Source: Corallococcus sp. NCRR (GTDB lineage: Bacteria; Myxococcota; Myxococcia; Myxococcales; Myxococcaceae). From it: 64,000 bases of DNA. Position 1 is the first letter of the stretch. Every line of letters starts with the position of its first letter. Under the pieces are notes generated by a model. That model was not told the origin of the DNA, searched no databases, and saw nothing but the letters and a program-made list of their open reading frames with translations. Shown piece by piece: positions 8,709 through 16,394 of the stretch. A program made the position numbers and the translations under genes. Location: NCBI RefSeq assembly GCF_026965535.1, contig NZ_CP114039.1, positions 5,394,001-5,458,000 on the forward strand, written 5' to 3'.

Positions 8709-9276
8709 CGTGTCCCTCCTCGAAGAGGCGCTTCAGCGCCTTCATGAGGCGGTCCTGGTTTCGCTTCACCTCTCGCCGGCGTTCGAGCTGGGGCAGGTGC
8801 ATCAGTCCCAGCACCTCCGCCAGGCGGTCCGTGGACCGCTCTCCGGTGAGCATCAGTCGCAGACAGGCCTGGTCCCTCTCGGAAAACCCTGCCTGGTCGA
8901 ACTTCTTCAAAATCAGGTCCACCTCCGCGCGGGTCTCCATGTCCTTGTTCGGTTCCCTGGACCAAACTGCGACAGCACCCCCGAAATCCCTGTTTCGGAG
9001 TGTCCTGGCGCTGGAGGAGCGGAAGCGATCCTGGGCTCTACGCAGCGCAATGCGTCCCAGGTAGGTGCTCAGGCTGCTCTTGTGGGGGTCGTACTTCAGG
9101 GGCTTCTGGAGGTACGCGTACACCGCGTCGATGGCCGAGTCGTTGGCGTCGTCATCGTTACAGCCCGGGTTCCTTTTCAATGCCCGGATCAGTGGATCCA
9201 TGAACGTCAGGAAGACGTCCACGGACGCCGTCCGGTCCCCGCTCAAGATCCGTTCGTGAAGATCTCGTCCATTCAT
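8695..9276 (-). CDS. ECF-like sigma factor, first gene of HerA operon
   Basis: 193 aa from the ATG at 9276; a GTG at 9285 is possible but less likely. Region 2 is visible at about residues 45-85 (AIDAVYAYLQKPLKYDP, then SLSTYLGRIALRRAQDRFR). The region 4 helix-turn-helix is at about 130-185 (FSERDQACLRLMLTGERST, then RREVKRNQDRLMKALKRL). It lacks sigma regions 1 and 3, as ECF sigma factors do. Sitting first in the operon, it could make the whole set self-amplifying. No anti-sigma with membrane helices is present; the small HTH-like protein next to it may play that part. Phage- or element-derived sigma-like regulators are the alternative. Confidence 0.82.
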   Translation of the reverse strand: MNGRDLHERILSGDRTASVDVFLTFMDPLIRALKRNPGCNDDDANDSAIDAVYAYLQKPLKYDPHKSSLSTYLGRIALRRAQDRFRSSSARTLRNRDFGGAVAVWSREPNKDMETRAEVDLILKKFDQAGFSERDQACLRLMLTGERSTDRLAEVLGLMHLPQLERRREVKRNQDRLMKALKRLFEEGHDDES

Positions 9277-9324
9277 CCCCCACACCTCACTGACATGCGC
9301 ACGCCCGCTTTCAGGTTGGCTCCG

Positions 9325-9355
9325 GTCCGTACGGACTTTCGCTACAGGCCTGTAG
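9325..9355. promoter_or_regulatory. Two adjacent perfect palindromes upstream of sigma-M78-NurA-HerA operon
   Basis: GTCCGTACGGAC (9325-9336) and CTACAGGCCTGTAG (9342-9355) are each perfectly self-complementary and five bases apart. They lie 49-79 bases upstream of the sigma-factor start, where an operator or activator site would sit. No other gene starts here. The second resembles many HTH operators (CTACAG-N2-CTGTAG type). Likely autoregulatory sites for the HTH-like protein; this is inference. Confidence 0.55.
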
Positions 9356-9476
9356 AGTTCGACGACAGAGCGTCTCCATCCGAGCCGGCAGGTTGGCGAG
9401 GTCGAGGATCCGTGTCTGTACCTCGGAGGTGGTACTGCCTTTGGGGACAGGGTCTCTCGTGATCCCCCGAGGATCG

Positions 9477-9513
9477 AAAAAGACCCTGGTCTCCTTTCAG
9501 AGAGACCAGGGTC
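9477..9513 (-). terminator. Rho-independent terminator of the aspartate decarboxylase gene
   Basis: A perfect 12-bp inverted repeat (arms 9482-9493 and 9502-9513, loop of eight) is followed on the minus strand by TTTTT. It sits 24 bases after the decarboxylase stop and separates that gene from the HerA operon downstream. Confidence 0.9.
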
Positions 9514-9537
9514 CGTTTCATCTCGTTGCGCCGTGTT

Positions 9538-11205
9538 TCAATGCGTCGCGCCAGGAGGCGGTTCGCCTCGGGCCTTCTTCCACGCATCCAGGGCGCGAAG
9601 CACTTCATCCCGGAGTTCCCGGCCAATCCGTGGATACGCGTCATCCTCCAGATTCGCCAATGACACACGGGCCGACCAGGGAGGTCCGTCGAAGCCGCTT
9701 CCATTGAGCAGCACCACGCCGTAGCGCCGGGCCAGCGTGAAGACGAGCTCCAGCGGGTCGTGGTGGTCCTCGATGAAGCGGACGAAGTCCTCGCCAATGT
9801 GCTCGCGGCACCAGGCTTCCAGGTCGAGCGTCTGGTAGTAGGCCGTGCGCAGCGGGTCCTCGAGCAGCGGGATGTCCAAGCCTTCGAACAGGTCCCGGAG
9901 CCGGTCCTGGCAGATGCGCTGGCAGTACTTCTTGTAGGCCCCGTCCTTGTCCAACAACGCGAACAGCGAGAACAACGTCATCTGGAGCTGCTGCGGCAGT
10001 GACAGGCCCGCGGTGTGGTTCAACGCCACGGCCCGGCTGTCCGCCACCATCCGGTCGATGAACTTCAGCCGCCCCGGGTGCATCGAGATGGCGCCATACC
10101 GCGCCTCCAACCGTGCGCGCTCCGACGCGGGCTGCTTCGCCAGCGCCTCATCCAGGATGTTGTCCTCGTGGAGCGCCACCACGCCCAACCGCCAGCCCGT
10201 GCAGCCGAAGTGCTTGGAGTACGAGTACACCAGCAGCGTGTTGCGCGGCAGGTCCGCGGCCAGTGAGCGGAAGCCGTTGACGAACGTGCCGTAGACATCA
10301 TCGGTGATGATCAACAGGTCCGGCCGGCGCTTGCGCACCAACTCCACCAGCTTGTGGACGGACTCCTTGCGCATCGCCACCGCGCCCGGGTTGGACGGGT
10401 TGACGACGAAGAACGCCTTGACGCGCGGGTCCTCCAGCTTGCGCAGCTCCGCGTCCGGGTACTGCCAGGTGTGAAGGCCGTCCTTCGTGGTGGCGCTCTG
10501 AAAGATGTCCACCGTGCGCAGGCTGAACTCCTCCAGGCGCGGAATCTCCAGGTAGGGCGTGAAGATGGGCGCGCCCAGCGCGATGGTGTCTCCCTTTCGC
10601 AAGAGGCCGTTCGCCATCAGCGAGTGGAAGAGGTAGGTCATCGCGGCGGTGCCACCCTCCACCGCGAACAGGTCGAAGCGGCCGGAGGGCGGCCGCCCCG
10701 TGAACAGCTCCTGCGCCAGGTACTCCTGCACGATGCGCTCACCGTGGGCGAGCATCCGGTCCGGCACCGGATAGTTGTCTCCAATGACGGCGTCCGTGAG
10801 CTCCCAGACGAACCGGTCCGGGTTGAAGCCCAGCGTGTGCACCCCGTACGTCAGCGCGCCGCGCAACAACTCCACGGCGGGCTCGTCATCGCTCGCCTCC
10901 AGGAAGTCTTGCAGGCGCCGGGCGATGCCCGGGGAGCGGGGCATGCCCGCGAGCCCCACCTCGGGGACGTCCCACGCCCGCCGGCTCTCCGCGAGCGCGA
11001 ACTGGCCCAGGAGGAAGAAGGCCTCGCGCGGCGTGGTGGCGATCCAGTTGGGGTTGCCCCGGCCCGCGTTGAGCATCACGGCCTCGCGGGTCTTCACGGC
11101 CTCGTCCGCGACCTGAAGGAGCTCGTCCTTCAGCTCGAAGGGGCTGAGCTTGTGGAGCTTGCGTTCGGAAGGGGCTCCCGGGGCCTCGGGCGTCTGCTCG
11201 GTCAT
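9538..11205 (-). CDS. aspD: Aspartate 4-decarboxylase (bifunctional aspartate aminotransferase), PLP-dependent
   Basis: 555 aa from the ATG at 11205, with GGAGGA six bases upstream. The protein matches the large class I aminotransferase-fold aspartate beta-decarboxylases that convert L-aspartate to L-alanine and CO2 with side transaminase activity. Visible features are an N-terminal extension, VEGGTAAMTYLFHSL, NPSNPGA for cofactor and substrate binding, DDVYGTF, and the Schiff-base lysine in YSYSKHFGCTGWRLG (about residue 330). Length is right for the family (about 530-550). It is cytosolic, transcribed alone, and closed by an intrinsic terminator. It lies divergent to the acyltransferase gene. 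Confidence 0.93.
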   Translation of the reverse strand: MTEQTPEAPGAPSERKLHKLSPFELKDELLQVADEAVKTREAVMLNAGRGNPNWIATTPREAFFLLGQFALAESRRAWDVPEVGLAGMPRSPGIARRLQDFLEASDDEPAVELLRGALTYGVHTLGFNPDRFVWELTDAVIGDNYPVPDRMLAHGERIVQEYLAQELFTGRPPSGRFDLFAVEGGTAAMTYLFHSLMANGLLRKGDTIALGAPIFTPYLEIPRLEEFSLRTVDIFQSATTKDGLHTWQYPDAELRKLEDPRVKAFFVVNPSNPGAVAMRKESVHKLVELVRKRRPDLLIITDDVYGTFVNGFRSLAADLPRNTLLVYSYSKHFGCTGWRLGVVALHEDNILDEALAKQPASERARLEARYGAISMHPGRLKFIDRMVADSRAVALNHTAGLSLPQQLQMTLFSLFALLDKDGAYKKYCQRICQDRLRDLFEGLDIPLLEDPLRTAYYQTLDLEAWCREHIGEDFVRFIEDHHDPLELVFTLARRYGVVLLNGSGFDGPPWSARVSLANLEDDAYPRIGRELRDEVLRALDAWKKARGEPPPGATH

Positions 11206-11412
11206 GGTGTCCTCCTCCAGCGTCTGTCCAAGGTGAGCCATTTCCGGGGACATGGGCCATGCGCCACGGGGTGGGGCGGGCGGAGGTGGCGGGCGGTTGG
11301 CCGGGCTCAGCGAAAAAAGACAACCCGCGAGCGCACTCGGCCGAGCAGCGGCGAATGAAAGGTCGGGGCCGGACACACAAGTCCGGCAAGCACCGTGGAA
11401 ATGAGACCCGCC

Positions 11413-12207
11413 ATGTCTTCATTGAGTTGCCGTGTCGCCACAGCGCAGCGCGAACTGGATGACGCGCTCCGCGTCCGTTACCGGGTTTTTGGCGAGGAGA
11501 TGCGGATGCTGGGGCCCAAGCGGCCCCGGGCCCCGCGCGAAGCGGACTGCTTCGACACGCTCCGCACCACCTCCCACGTCGTCGTCTACGCGGGCGAAGA
11601 GCCGGTGGCCACCGCGCGGCTCTTGACGCCCAACGCGGAGGTGGCGGCCTTCGCGGACACGGTCGTGGGCCTGGACATCGAGAAGAAGCTCGACCTGTCG
11701 GAGCTCGTCGCGCCGGGCCGCGTGTTCGCGGAGACCACGCGCTACTGCGTCACCCGGAGCTACCGGAACTCCGCCGTGCTGCGCCTCCAGGCCGGCCTGT
11801 ACCGCGAGAGCCGCCGGCGCGGCGTCACCCACTGGATCGCCGCGGCCAACATGGAGACGGACAGCCAGGAGGAGGCGGACCTCTACTTCCTGGCCGCCGC
11901 GCGCCGGGGCTGGCTGAGCAACGGCTTCCGCGTGCGGACCCGGGAGTTTCCCCCGCCGCCCGTGGAGCCGCTGGCCGCCCGGCTCACCCCGGAGGAGCGC
12001 GCCCAGGCCCGTGAGGGGGGGCTCGACGAGCTGCGCATGCCGCCCGTGCTGTCGCTGTTCGCGGACAAGATGGGCGCGCGCTTCATCGCGCCGCCGCACT
12101 TCGATCCCGCCTTCAACCGCTTCACCGTGCCGCTCGTCGCCGCGCTGGATGCCATCCCGCGGCGGACGCTGAACCTCTTCGACTCGCTGGACGCCGACGC
12201 CGCCTGA
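11413..12207 (+). CDS. LuxI/OlsB-like N-acyltransferase (GNAT fold)
   Basis: 264 aa if started at the ATG at 11413; ATG 11401 and GTG 11395 are in frame. RYRVFGEEM near residue 27 and the following VVVYAGEEPVATARLL, then FAETTRYCV, are the signatures shared by autoinducer synthases and ornithine-lipid N-acyltransferases (Acetyltransf_5 type). Such enzymes move a fatty acyl group from ACP or CoA to the amine of S-adenosylmethionine or an amino acid. Length exceeds canonical LuxI (about 200 aa), with an extra C-terminal 60 residues. It is followed after 86 bases by a diiron-type enzyme gene and then by a convergent LuxR-type regulator. An N-acyl amino acid product is a reasonable guess; AHL synthesis is less likely. 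Confidence 0.75.
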   Translation: MSSLSCRVATAQRELDDALRVRYRVFGEEMRMLGPKRPRAPREADCFDTLRTTSHVVVYAGEEPVATARLLTPNAEVAAFADTVVGLDIEKKLDLSELVAPGRVFAETTRYCVTRSYRNSAVLRLQAGLYRESRRRGVTHWIAAANMETDSQEEADLYFLAAARRGWLSNGFRVRTREFPPPPVEPLAARLTPEERAQAREGGLDELRMPPVLSLFADKMGARFIAPPHFDPAFNRFTVPLVAALDAIPRRTLNLFDSLDADAA

Positions 12208-12293
12208 CCCAGGCCGGCGCGCTCCTTTCTTCCCCCTTCACCCTCAACGCAACACCCACCGGGCCTTCCAAGGGCCCCTGTCAGGAGACGTGT

Positions 12294-12983
12294 ATGTGCA
12301 AGCAGCCCAGGCATGAGCAGACGGCGAAGACGGACTGGCTGGACTCCCTGCGGCACGAGGCGCGGATGCTCGTGCATGAGCTGGACACGACGCCGGGCGT
12401 CCGGCGCCTCTTCGAGGGGCGCATCCGCCAGGACGACTACGTCCACTACCTCATCCAGACGTATCAGTACGTGCGCTGGAGCGAGGGCTTCTTCACCGAG
12501 TCCGGCGAGCGCACCCAGCGCGAGGGCGGGAACCCCGCGCTCGCGGAGCTGCTGTTCCAGAAGGCGCGCGAGGAGAAGGGCCATGAGCAGTGGCTGCTCA
12601 AGGACCTGAAGGCCCTGGGCTGGACGGAGGAGCGCGTGGAGCGCGCGTCCATCTGCCCCGCCGTGCGCGCCTACGTGGAGTGGAACCGCTTCACCACGCA
12701 GTCGGGCGTGCCCACCGCGTTCCTGGGCACGGCGTACGTGCTGGAGTACCTGTCCGTGAACCGGGCTCCGGGCTCCGTGGATCGGCTCATCGCGGAGAGC
12801 GGCATCCCCAACATCCACAAGGCCGTCCTCTTCCTGCGCGGCCACGGCGCCGCGGACGGGGACCACGTGGCGGACCTGGAGGCGGAGCTGCGCAAGCTCA
12901 CGTCCCCGGAGGAGCAGGCCGCGCTGCTCCTCTCCGCCCGCACGACGCGCACCCTGTTCCCGAAGTTCTTCCGGGAGCCGTGA
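12294..12983 (+). CDS. Haem-oxygenase-like diiron oxidase (HDO / iron-containing redox family)
   Basis: 229 aa, ATG with AGGAG seven bases upstream. The all-helical TenA/haem-oxygenase-like fold is recognised from REEKGHEQWLLKDL (residues about 91-105) and HGAADGDHVADLE (about 183-195), which carry the Glu/His/Asp ligands of haem-oxygenase-like diiron oxidases and oxygenases. Members of this superfamily (UndA, BesC, SznF) fragment or oxidise amino acids and fatty acids using O2 and two irons. It probably works with the neighbouring acyltransferase on an acylated amino acid, which is inference. It is not a canonical haem-degrading HmuO. Confidence 0.75.
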   Translation: MCKQPRHEQTAKTDWLDSLRHEARMLVHELDTTPGVRRLFEGRIRQDDYVHYLIQTYQYVRWSEGFFTESGERTQREGGNPALAELLFQKAREEKGHEQWLLKDLKALGWTEERVERASICPAVRAYVEWNRFTTQSGVPTAFLGTAYVLEYLSVNRAPGSVDRLIAESGIPNIHKAVLFLRGHGAADGDHVADLEAELRKLTSPEEQAALLLSARTTRTLFPKFFREP

Positions 12984-13001
12984 GCGCGCGCCCGGACCTC
13001 C

Positions 13002-14030
13002 TCAGCCCGGCTTCTGCCTCCGGGCGGCCTGGTAGAGGAGGTCCGTGCGGCTCTCGATGCCCAGCTTGGGGAAGATGTTGCGCAGGTGGGTCTTCACCGT
13101 GTTGAGCGTCAGGCCCAGGTCCTCGGCGATGAGCTCGTTGGTCCAGTTGCTGAGGACCCCCTGGACCACCTCCACCTCCCGCGGGGAGAGCTTCTGGCGC
13201 CAGGGCTCCGGTATCGGGAGGGCCCGTGTGCACTCCTGCAACACCAGTCCCCAGGGCTGGTGGCCGCGCTGCTCGGGCAGCTCCACGAACGTCACCTTCA
13301 GGTCGTGCTTCGCTCCGGAGCATGTCCACGTGTCCATGCCCGGGGGACGCTTCGTTCCCACGGCCTGGAGTCGCGCCAGGTGGTCGCGCAGCTCCTGGGG
13401 CAGGCGCGAATCATCCGCCTTCAGCTCCTCCGGATACCATCGCCGCAAGAGCTCCGTCGCTCCCGGGGTCCTCAGCTTCTCGTGCTCCGGTGGATCCATC
13501 ACGACGCACTCGGCGCCCTGCTGACGGAAGAGGGCGTCCAGCAGGTCTCCCCGCGTCGACTCGTGTCCGAACAGCCGGCAGTTGCGCACCGTGTTCGCCA
13601 GGTAGGGCGTCAGGTCCTCCAGCAGGGCCTGCTCCCGTTCGGAGAAGGGCAGGGCGTGCTCGCGGTACAGCGTGAAGCCGCCGTGCCAGCCCTCGCTCAA
13701 GTCCAGGAGCACCGCCAGCACGTGCTCCAGGGGCAGTCCCATCTCCCGGCAGCGCAGGTAGAGCAGATGGCGCTTCAATTCCTTGCGCGACACCAGGTCC
13801 GAGGCCAGCTCCGGGTAGTGCGCGAAGAGGATGCCCGGGGCCCCCAACCCCATCCACTCGTAGTCCCCGGGCCGCTCCGGCCTGGACACACAGAGCGCCG
13901 CGTAGTCACAGGGCAGGAGTCGCGTGAGGACTCCCTGCGCGCGCGCCAGGACCTCCGTCAAATCCAGTGAGCTGGCGAGTGCCTGGGTCAGCTCGAGCAC
14001 GAGCCCCTGTTCGTGCGCGGTAAGGTTCAT
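13002..14030 (-). CDS. GAF-like sensor with LuxR-type HTH regulator
   Basis: 342 aa, ATG at 14030 with AAGGAGG nine bases upstream. Residues 10-170 are GAF-like (LTEVLARAQGVLTRLLPCDYAALCV; ALPFSEREQALLEDLTPYLANTVRN). Residues 275-335 are a LuxR/GerE helix-turn-helix: LSPREVEVVQGVLSNWTNELI, then NTVKTHLRNIFPKLGIESR. It ends 18 bases from the convergent diiron-enzyme gene. There is no autoinducer-binding domain of TraR type. A GGGGG-N5-CCCCC repeat at 14085-14099 upstream could be an operator. Targets may include the acyltransferase pair or the NRPS operon; neither is shown. Confidence 0.88.
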   Translation of the reverse strand: MNLTAHEQGLVLELTQALASSLDLTEVLARAQGVLTRLLPCDYAALCVSRPERPGDYEWMGLGAPGILFAHYPELASDLVSRKELKRHLLYLRCREMGLPLEHVLAVLLDLSEGWHGGFTLYREHALPFSEREQALLEDLTPYLANTVRNCRLFGHESTRGDLLDALFRQQGAECVVMDPPEHEKLRTPGATELLRRWYPEELKADDSRLPQELRDHLARLQAVGTKRPPGMDTWTCSGAKHDLKVTFVELPEQRGHQPWGLVLQECTRALPIPEPWRQKLSPREVEVVQGVLSNWTNELIAEDLGLTLNTVKTHLRNIFPKLGIESRTDLLYQAARRQKPG

Positions 14031-14110
14031 CCCACGGGCCTCCTTCCAACCGGTCCGTGCAGGGACTTAGCGGTCGGAAGGCCCGGGGGTCTGTCCCCCA
14101 CAATGGGTAT

Positions 14111-14140
14111 GGACGGGTTTCGCTTGCACGAAGCCCGTCC
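14111..14140 (-). terminator. Hairpin downstream of the small secreted protein gene
   Basis: Arms GGACGGGTTTCG (14111-14122) and CGAAGCCCGTCC (14129-14140) pair over 12 bp with one G-T wobble and a six-base loop. It lies 40 bases after the minus-strand stop at 14180. There is no U-tract, so it is terminator-like rather than a canonical intrinsic terminator. Confidence 0.5.
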
Positions 14141-14179
14141 ACGTCTGCCATTGCGATGTCTGTCGAAGCGGGGCGTGCG

Positions 14180-14629
14180 CTAGTTGCCCGCGCTGCCTTC
14201 CACCGGCGGGGTGCCCGTGGTGGGGCTGGCGGAGCTGCCCATCTTCTTGTTCTGGTCCCAGGCCGGCGGCGTCACTTCCATCTTCGCCCCCTTGTTGCCC
14301 GGAGTGCCCGAGTTCGGGGCGCCCGGCTCGGCGGCGGCCGAGTGGTCGCTGGTGCTGTTGCTCCCCTGCTCGGTGGAGCCGGAGCCGCCCACGCCTTCAT
14401 CGACGCGGTCCGCGTCCACGGCGTTGTCATCGACCTCGTCCGCGGACTGGAGGTCCTCCGAGGCGGCGCCCGAGCCGCCCGTGGCCTTGTCCCAGCGCTG
14501 GGCGCTGTCCTGGGGCGCGTCCGTGGACGGCTCCTGCATGGGCGGAGTCTCATGGTCGGTGTGGCTCTGCGCGAACGCCTGACCGGAGAGGGCGAGAGTT
14601 GCCAGTGCTGCCATCAGGGGGAGCTTCAT
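14180..14629 (-). CDS. Small secreted acidic protein
   Basis: 149 aa. The ATG at 14629 has AAGGAG nine bases upstream. A clean signal peptide (residues 1-20, ending SGQAFA) is followed by a disordered, Ser/Gly/Asp/Glu-rich chain with no predicted domain (GGSGAASEDLQSADEVDDNAVDADRV is part of it in shortened form: GGSGAASEDLQ). Periplasmic or extracellular. I do not recognise a family. It is separated from the biosynthetic operon, which ends at 14752, by about 120 bases. Confidence 0.65.
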   Translation of the reverse strand: MKLPLMAALATLALSGQAFAQSHTDHETPPMQEPSTDAPQDSAQRWDKATGGSGAASEDLQSADEVDDNAVDADRVDEGVGGSGSTEQGSNSTSDHSAAAEPGAPNSGTPGNKGAKMEVTPPAWDQNKKMGSSASPTTGTPPVEGSAGN

Positions 14630-14725
14630 GGGTGGCTCTCCTTCGAAGAACGTGTGTGCTTCGAAGGTGGCGACCGTCGGGTGGGAAACAAGCGCTTGAC
14701 GCACACCCGGCCTGGAGCCGTGTCC

Positions 14726-14748
14726 CCGCCTGCCGTGCGGGCAGGCGG
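14726..14748 (-). terminator. GC-rich hairpin immediately after the NRPS/PKS operon
   Basis: CCGCCTGCC (14726-14734) and GGCAGGCGG (14740-14748) form a perfect 9-bp stem with a five-base loop, three bases beyond the last stop of the operon on the minus strand. There is no U-tract. A likely transcript-end or RNA-stability structure. Confidence 0.45.
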
Positions 14749-14751
14749 CCG

Positions 14752-15591
14752 TCAGCCCGCCAGCGCGCGCGGAGGCACCGTACCCACGGCCCAGGCGGTG
14801 AGCTTGCGCATGAGCTCCGCGCGGTCCTCCGGCACGGAGAAGAGGTGGTCCGCGCGCGGGTAGAAGGCGTAGGTGACGCGGCCCTCCAGCTTCAGCGGCG
14901 AGAGCATCTCGTAGAACTGGCCCTCGTGGTTGAAGGACAGCCCCATGCCTCCGGAGAACACGAAGCACAGGCTGACGCCGCGCTCCAGCAGGCACTTGTA
15001 GTCCCGCACCAGCCGCGCGCGCTCCGGGTACTCGCGGGTGTAGACCTCGTCGGCCTCGCCGGCCTCGCGCAACTGGGCGGGCAGCTTGCGCTTGCGCAGG
15101 AAGCGCGTCCACCGGCGGGGGCTCAGGTAGCGCAGCTGGAAGCGCAGGTGGTAGCCCATCGTGCGGTACGTGTACCCGTCGATGAAGGCCGCGCCCACCA
15201 CGCGCGGATCCTCCACCGTCACCGCGTGCGCGCTGTCCACGCCGGAGCACAGGCCCATCAGCACGAAGCGCTTCTGGCCCTTCTTCTGCTCCAGGTAGTC
15301 GAGCGCCGCGCGCGTCTCCTCGCGGGCGCGCTGGAACTCGTCGGCGCCGCCCTCCCGGCGCGGGCGGCTGTCGCCCAGGCCGGACAAGTCGAAGCGCAGC
15401 GTGCTGAACCCGCGCCCCGCCAGCTGGCGCGCCAGCTCCACCCACAGCCGGTACGGCCCCACGTGGTGGTTGAGGCCCACGTTGGACAGCACCACCGTGG
15501 GCGCCTCCGGCAGGACCTTCGCCGGATCCGGTTCCGTGAGGATGCCCACGAGGCTCTGCTCGGGGCCGAAGGTACAGATGCGCTCGCGCAT
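14752..15591 (-). CDS. Alpha/beta hydrolase, last gene of the NRPS/PKS operon
   Basis: 279 aa; its ATG overlaps the preceding stop (TGATG). The fold is an alpha/beta hydrolase of the type seen next to exosortase and NRPS clusters: LSNVGLNHHVGPYRLWVELA near the oxyanion hole, RFDLSGLGDS, nucleophile elbow GLCSG (Ser about residue 127), and a late PRADHLFS with the catalytic His. The serine, a downstream acid and the histidine are all present, so it is probably active. In an operon whose synthetases lack a thioesterase, it is the best candidate for product release or editing. This is inference; a type II thioesterase has a different motif (GHSMG). Confidence 0.8.
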   Translation of the reverse strand: MRERICTFGPEQSLVGILTEPDPAKVLPEAPTVVLSNVGLNHHVGPYRLWVELARQLAGRGFSTLRFDLSGLGDSRPRREGGADEFQRAREETRAALDYLEQKKGQKRFVLMGLCSGVDSAHAVTVEDPRVVGAAFIDGYTYRTMGYHLRFQLRYLSPRRWTRFLRKRKLPAQLREAGEADEVYTREYPERARLVRDYKCLLERGVSLCFVFSGGMGLSFNHEGQFYEMLSPLKLEGRVTYAFYPRADHLFSVPEDRAELMRKLTAWAVGTVPPRALAG

Positions 15592-16367
15592 CACGCGGCC
15601 TCCTTCAGGAGCGTGGTGATGGTCTGCAGGATGCGGTTGGACAGGAGCGCGGACTCCTGGCCGCCCGCGCCCTCCTCGGGCACCAGGTGGTGCTGGAAGG
15701 GCAGGCCCGTCTTCTCCAGGCGCTCCTGGAGCCGCTGGTATTGGGGCTTCTGGGCGCTGGCCACCAGGTGCGTGCGCGTGGAGGGCCACGCGGGCAGCGC
15801 GGCCAGGTCCAGCGCGAGGATGTCGTCGCGAAGGGCGCGCGGGAACGGGAAGCCGAGCAGCTCCTCGCGCACCTCCAGCGGGCTCTCGGGACGAGGATAG
15901 AGGGTGCGGGTGTCCCGCCGCGCCTGGAGCAGCTCCAGCTCCTGGAGCCAGGCCTCGCCCTCCACCAGGGGCTCCCAGAGCACGAGCGCGGCGGTGGACA
16001 GCCCCTCCACGGCGGCGCGCACCGCGAGCGCCGCGCCCAGCCGCAGGCCCACGAGCGCCACGCGCTGCACGCCCGTCAGGTCCTGCAATTCATTGACGGC
16101 GCCGCGGATGTCCTGGACCCACGTGGCCACGCGGCCCTCGTGGACCTCACCGGCCGAGTCGCCGGTGCCGTAGTAGTCGAAGCGGAAGACGTGGAAGCCC
16201 TCGCGCGCGAGCATCCCGGCCAGCTGCCGGAAGGCCCAGTGCGTCAACATGTACTCCTGCGCGGCGGGATAGCAGAGCACCACCCCGGTGGAGCGCTCGG
16301 CGCCCTGCGCGGGGTGGTGCATGCCAAAGAGCTGTCTTTCGGAGGTGCCGAAGAAGCAGGGCGTCAC
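15591..16367 (-). CDS. Alpha/beta hydrolase-like protein with GxRxG in place of GxSxG
   Basis: 258 aa, GTG start at 16367, 27 bases after the NRPS stop. VVLCYPAAQEYMLTHWAFRQLA, then FRFDYYGTGDSAG, is the N-terminal half of an alpha/beta hydrolase. The elbow reads VGLRLGAALA: arginine replaces the nucleophilic serine. The same GLRLGA motif is known in exosortase-A-associated hydrolase 2 proteins, so it is probably conserved rather than a mutation. With the next gene it forms a pair like exosortase hydrolases 2 and 1. It may act as a non-hydrolytic partner, for example in acyl transfer or binding. Confidence 0.78.
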   Translation of the reverse strand: MTPCFFGTSERQLFGMHHPAQGAERSTGVVLCYPAAQEYMLTHWAFRQLAGMLAREGFHVFRFDYYGTGDSAGEVHEGRVATWVQDIRGAVNELQDLTGVQRVALVGLRLGAALAVRAAVEGLSTAALVLWEPLVEGEAWLQELELLQARRDTRTLYPRPESPLEVREELLGFPFPRALRDDILALDLAALPAWPSTRTHLVASAQKPQYQRLQERLEKTGLPFQHHLVPEEGAGGQESALLSNRILQTITTLLKEAA

Positions 16368-16394
16368 GGTCTGACCATTCTCCTCAAGGGCCGC

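Noticed and set aside
9325-9355. Palindromes as ends of an insertion sequence or attachment site
   Set aside because: No target-site duplication, transposase or integrase, and the palindromes are not repeated at the other end of the operon.
11413-12207. True AHL quorum-sensing synthase
   Set aside because: The motifs fit LuxI broadly but the protein is longer, carries OlsB-like features and has no TraR/LuxR-type ligand-binding partner nearby. The regulator next door has a GAF-like, not autoinducer-binding, domain.
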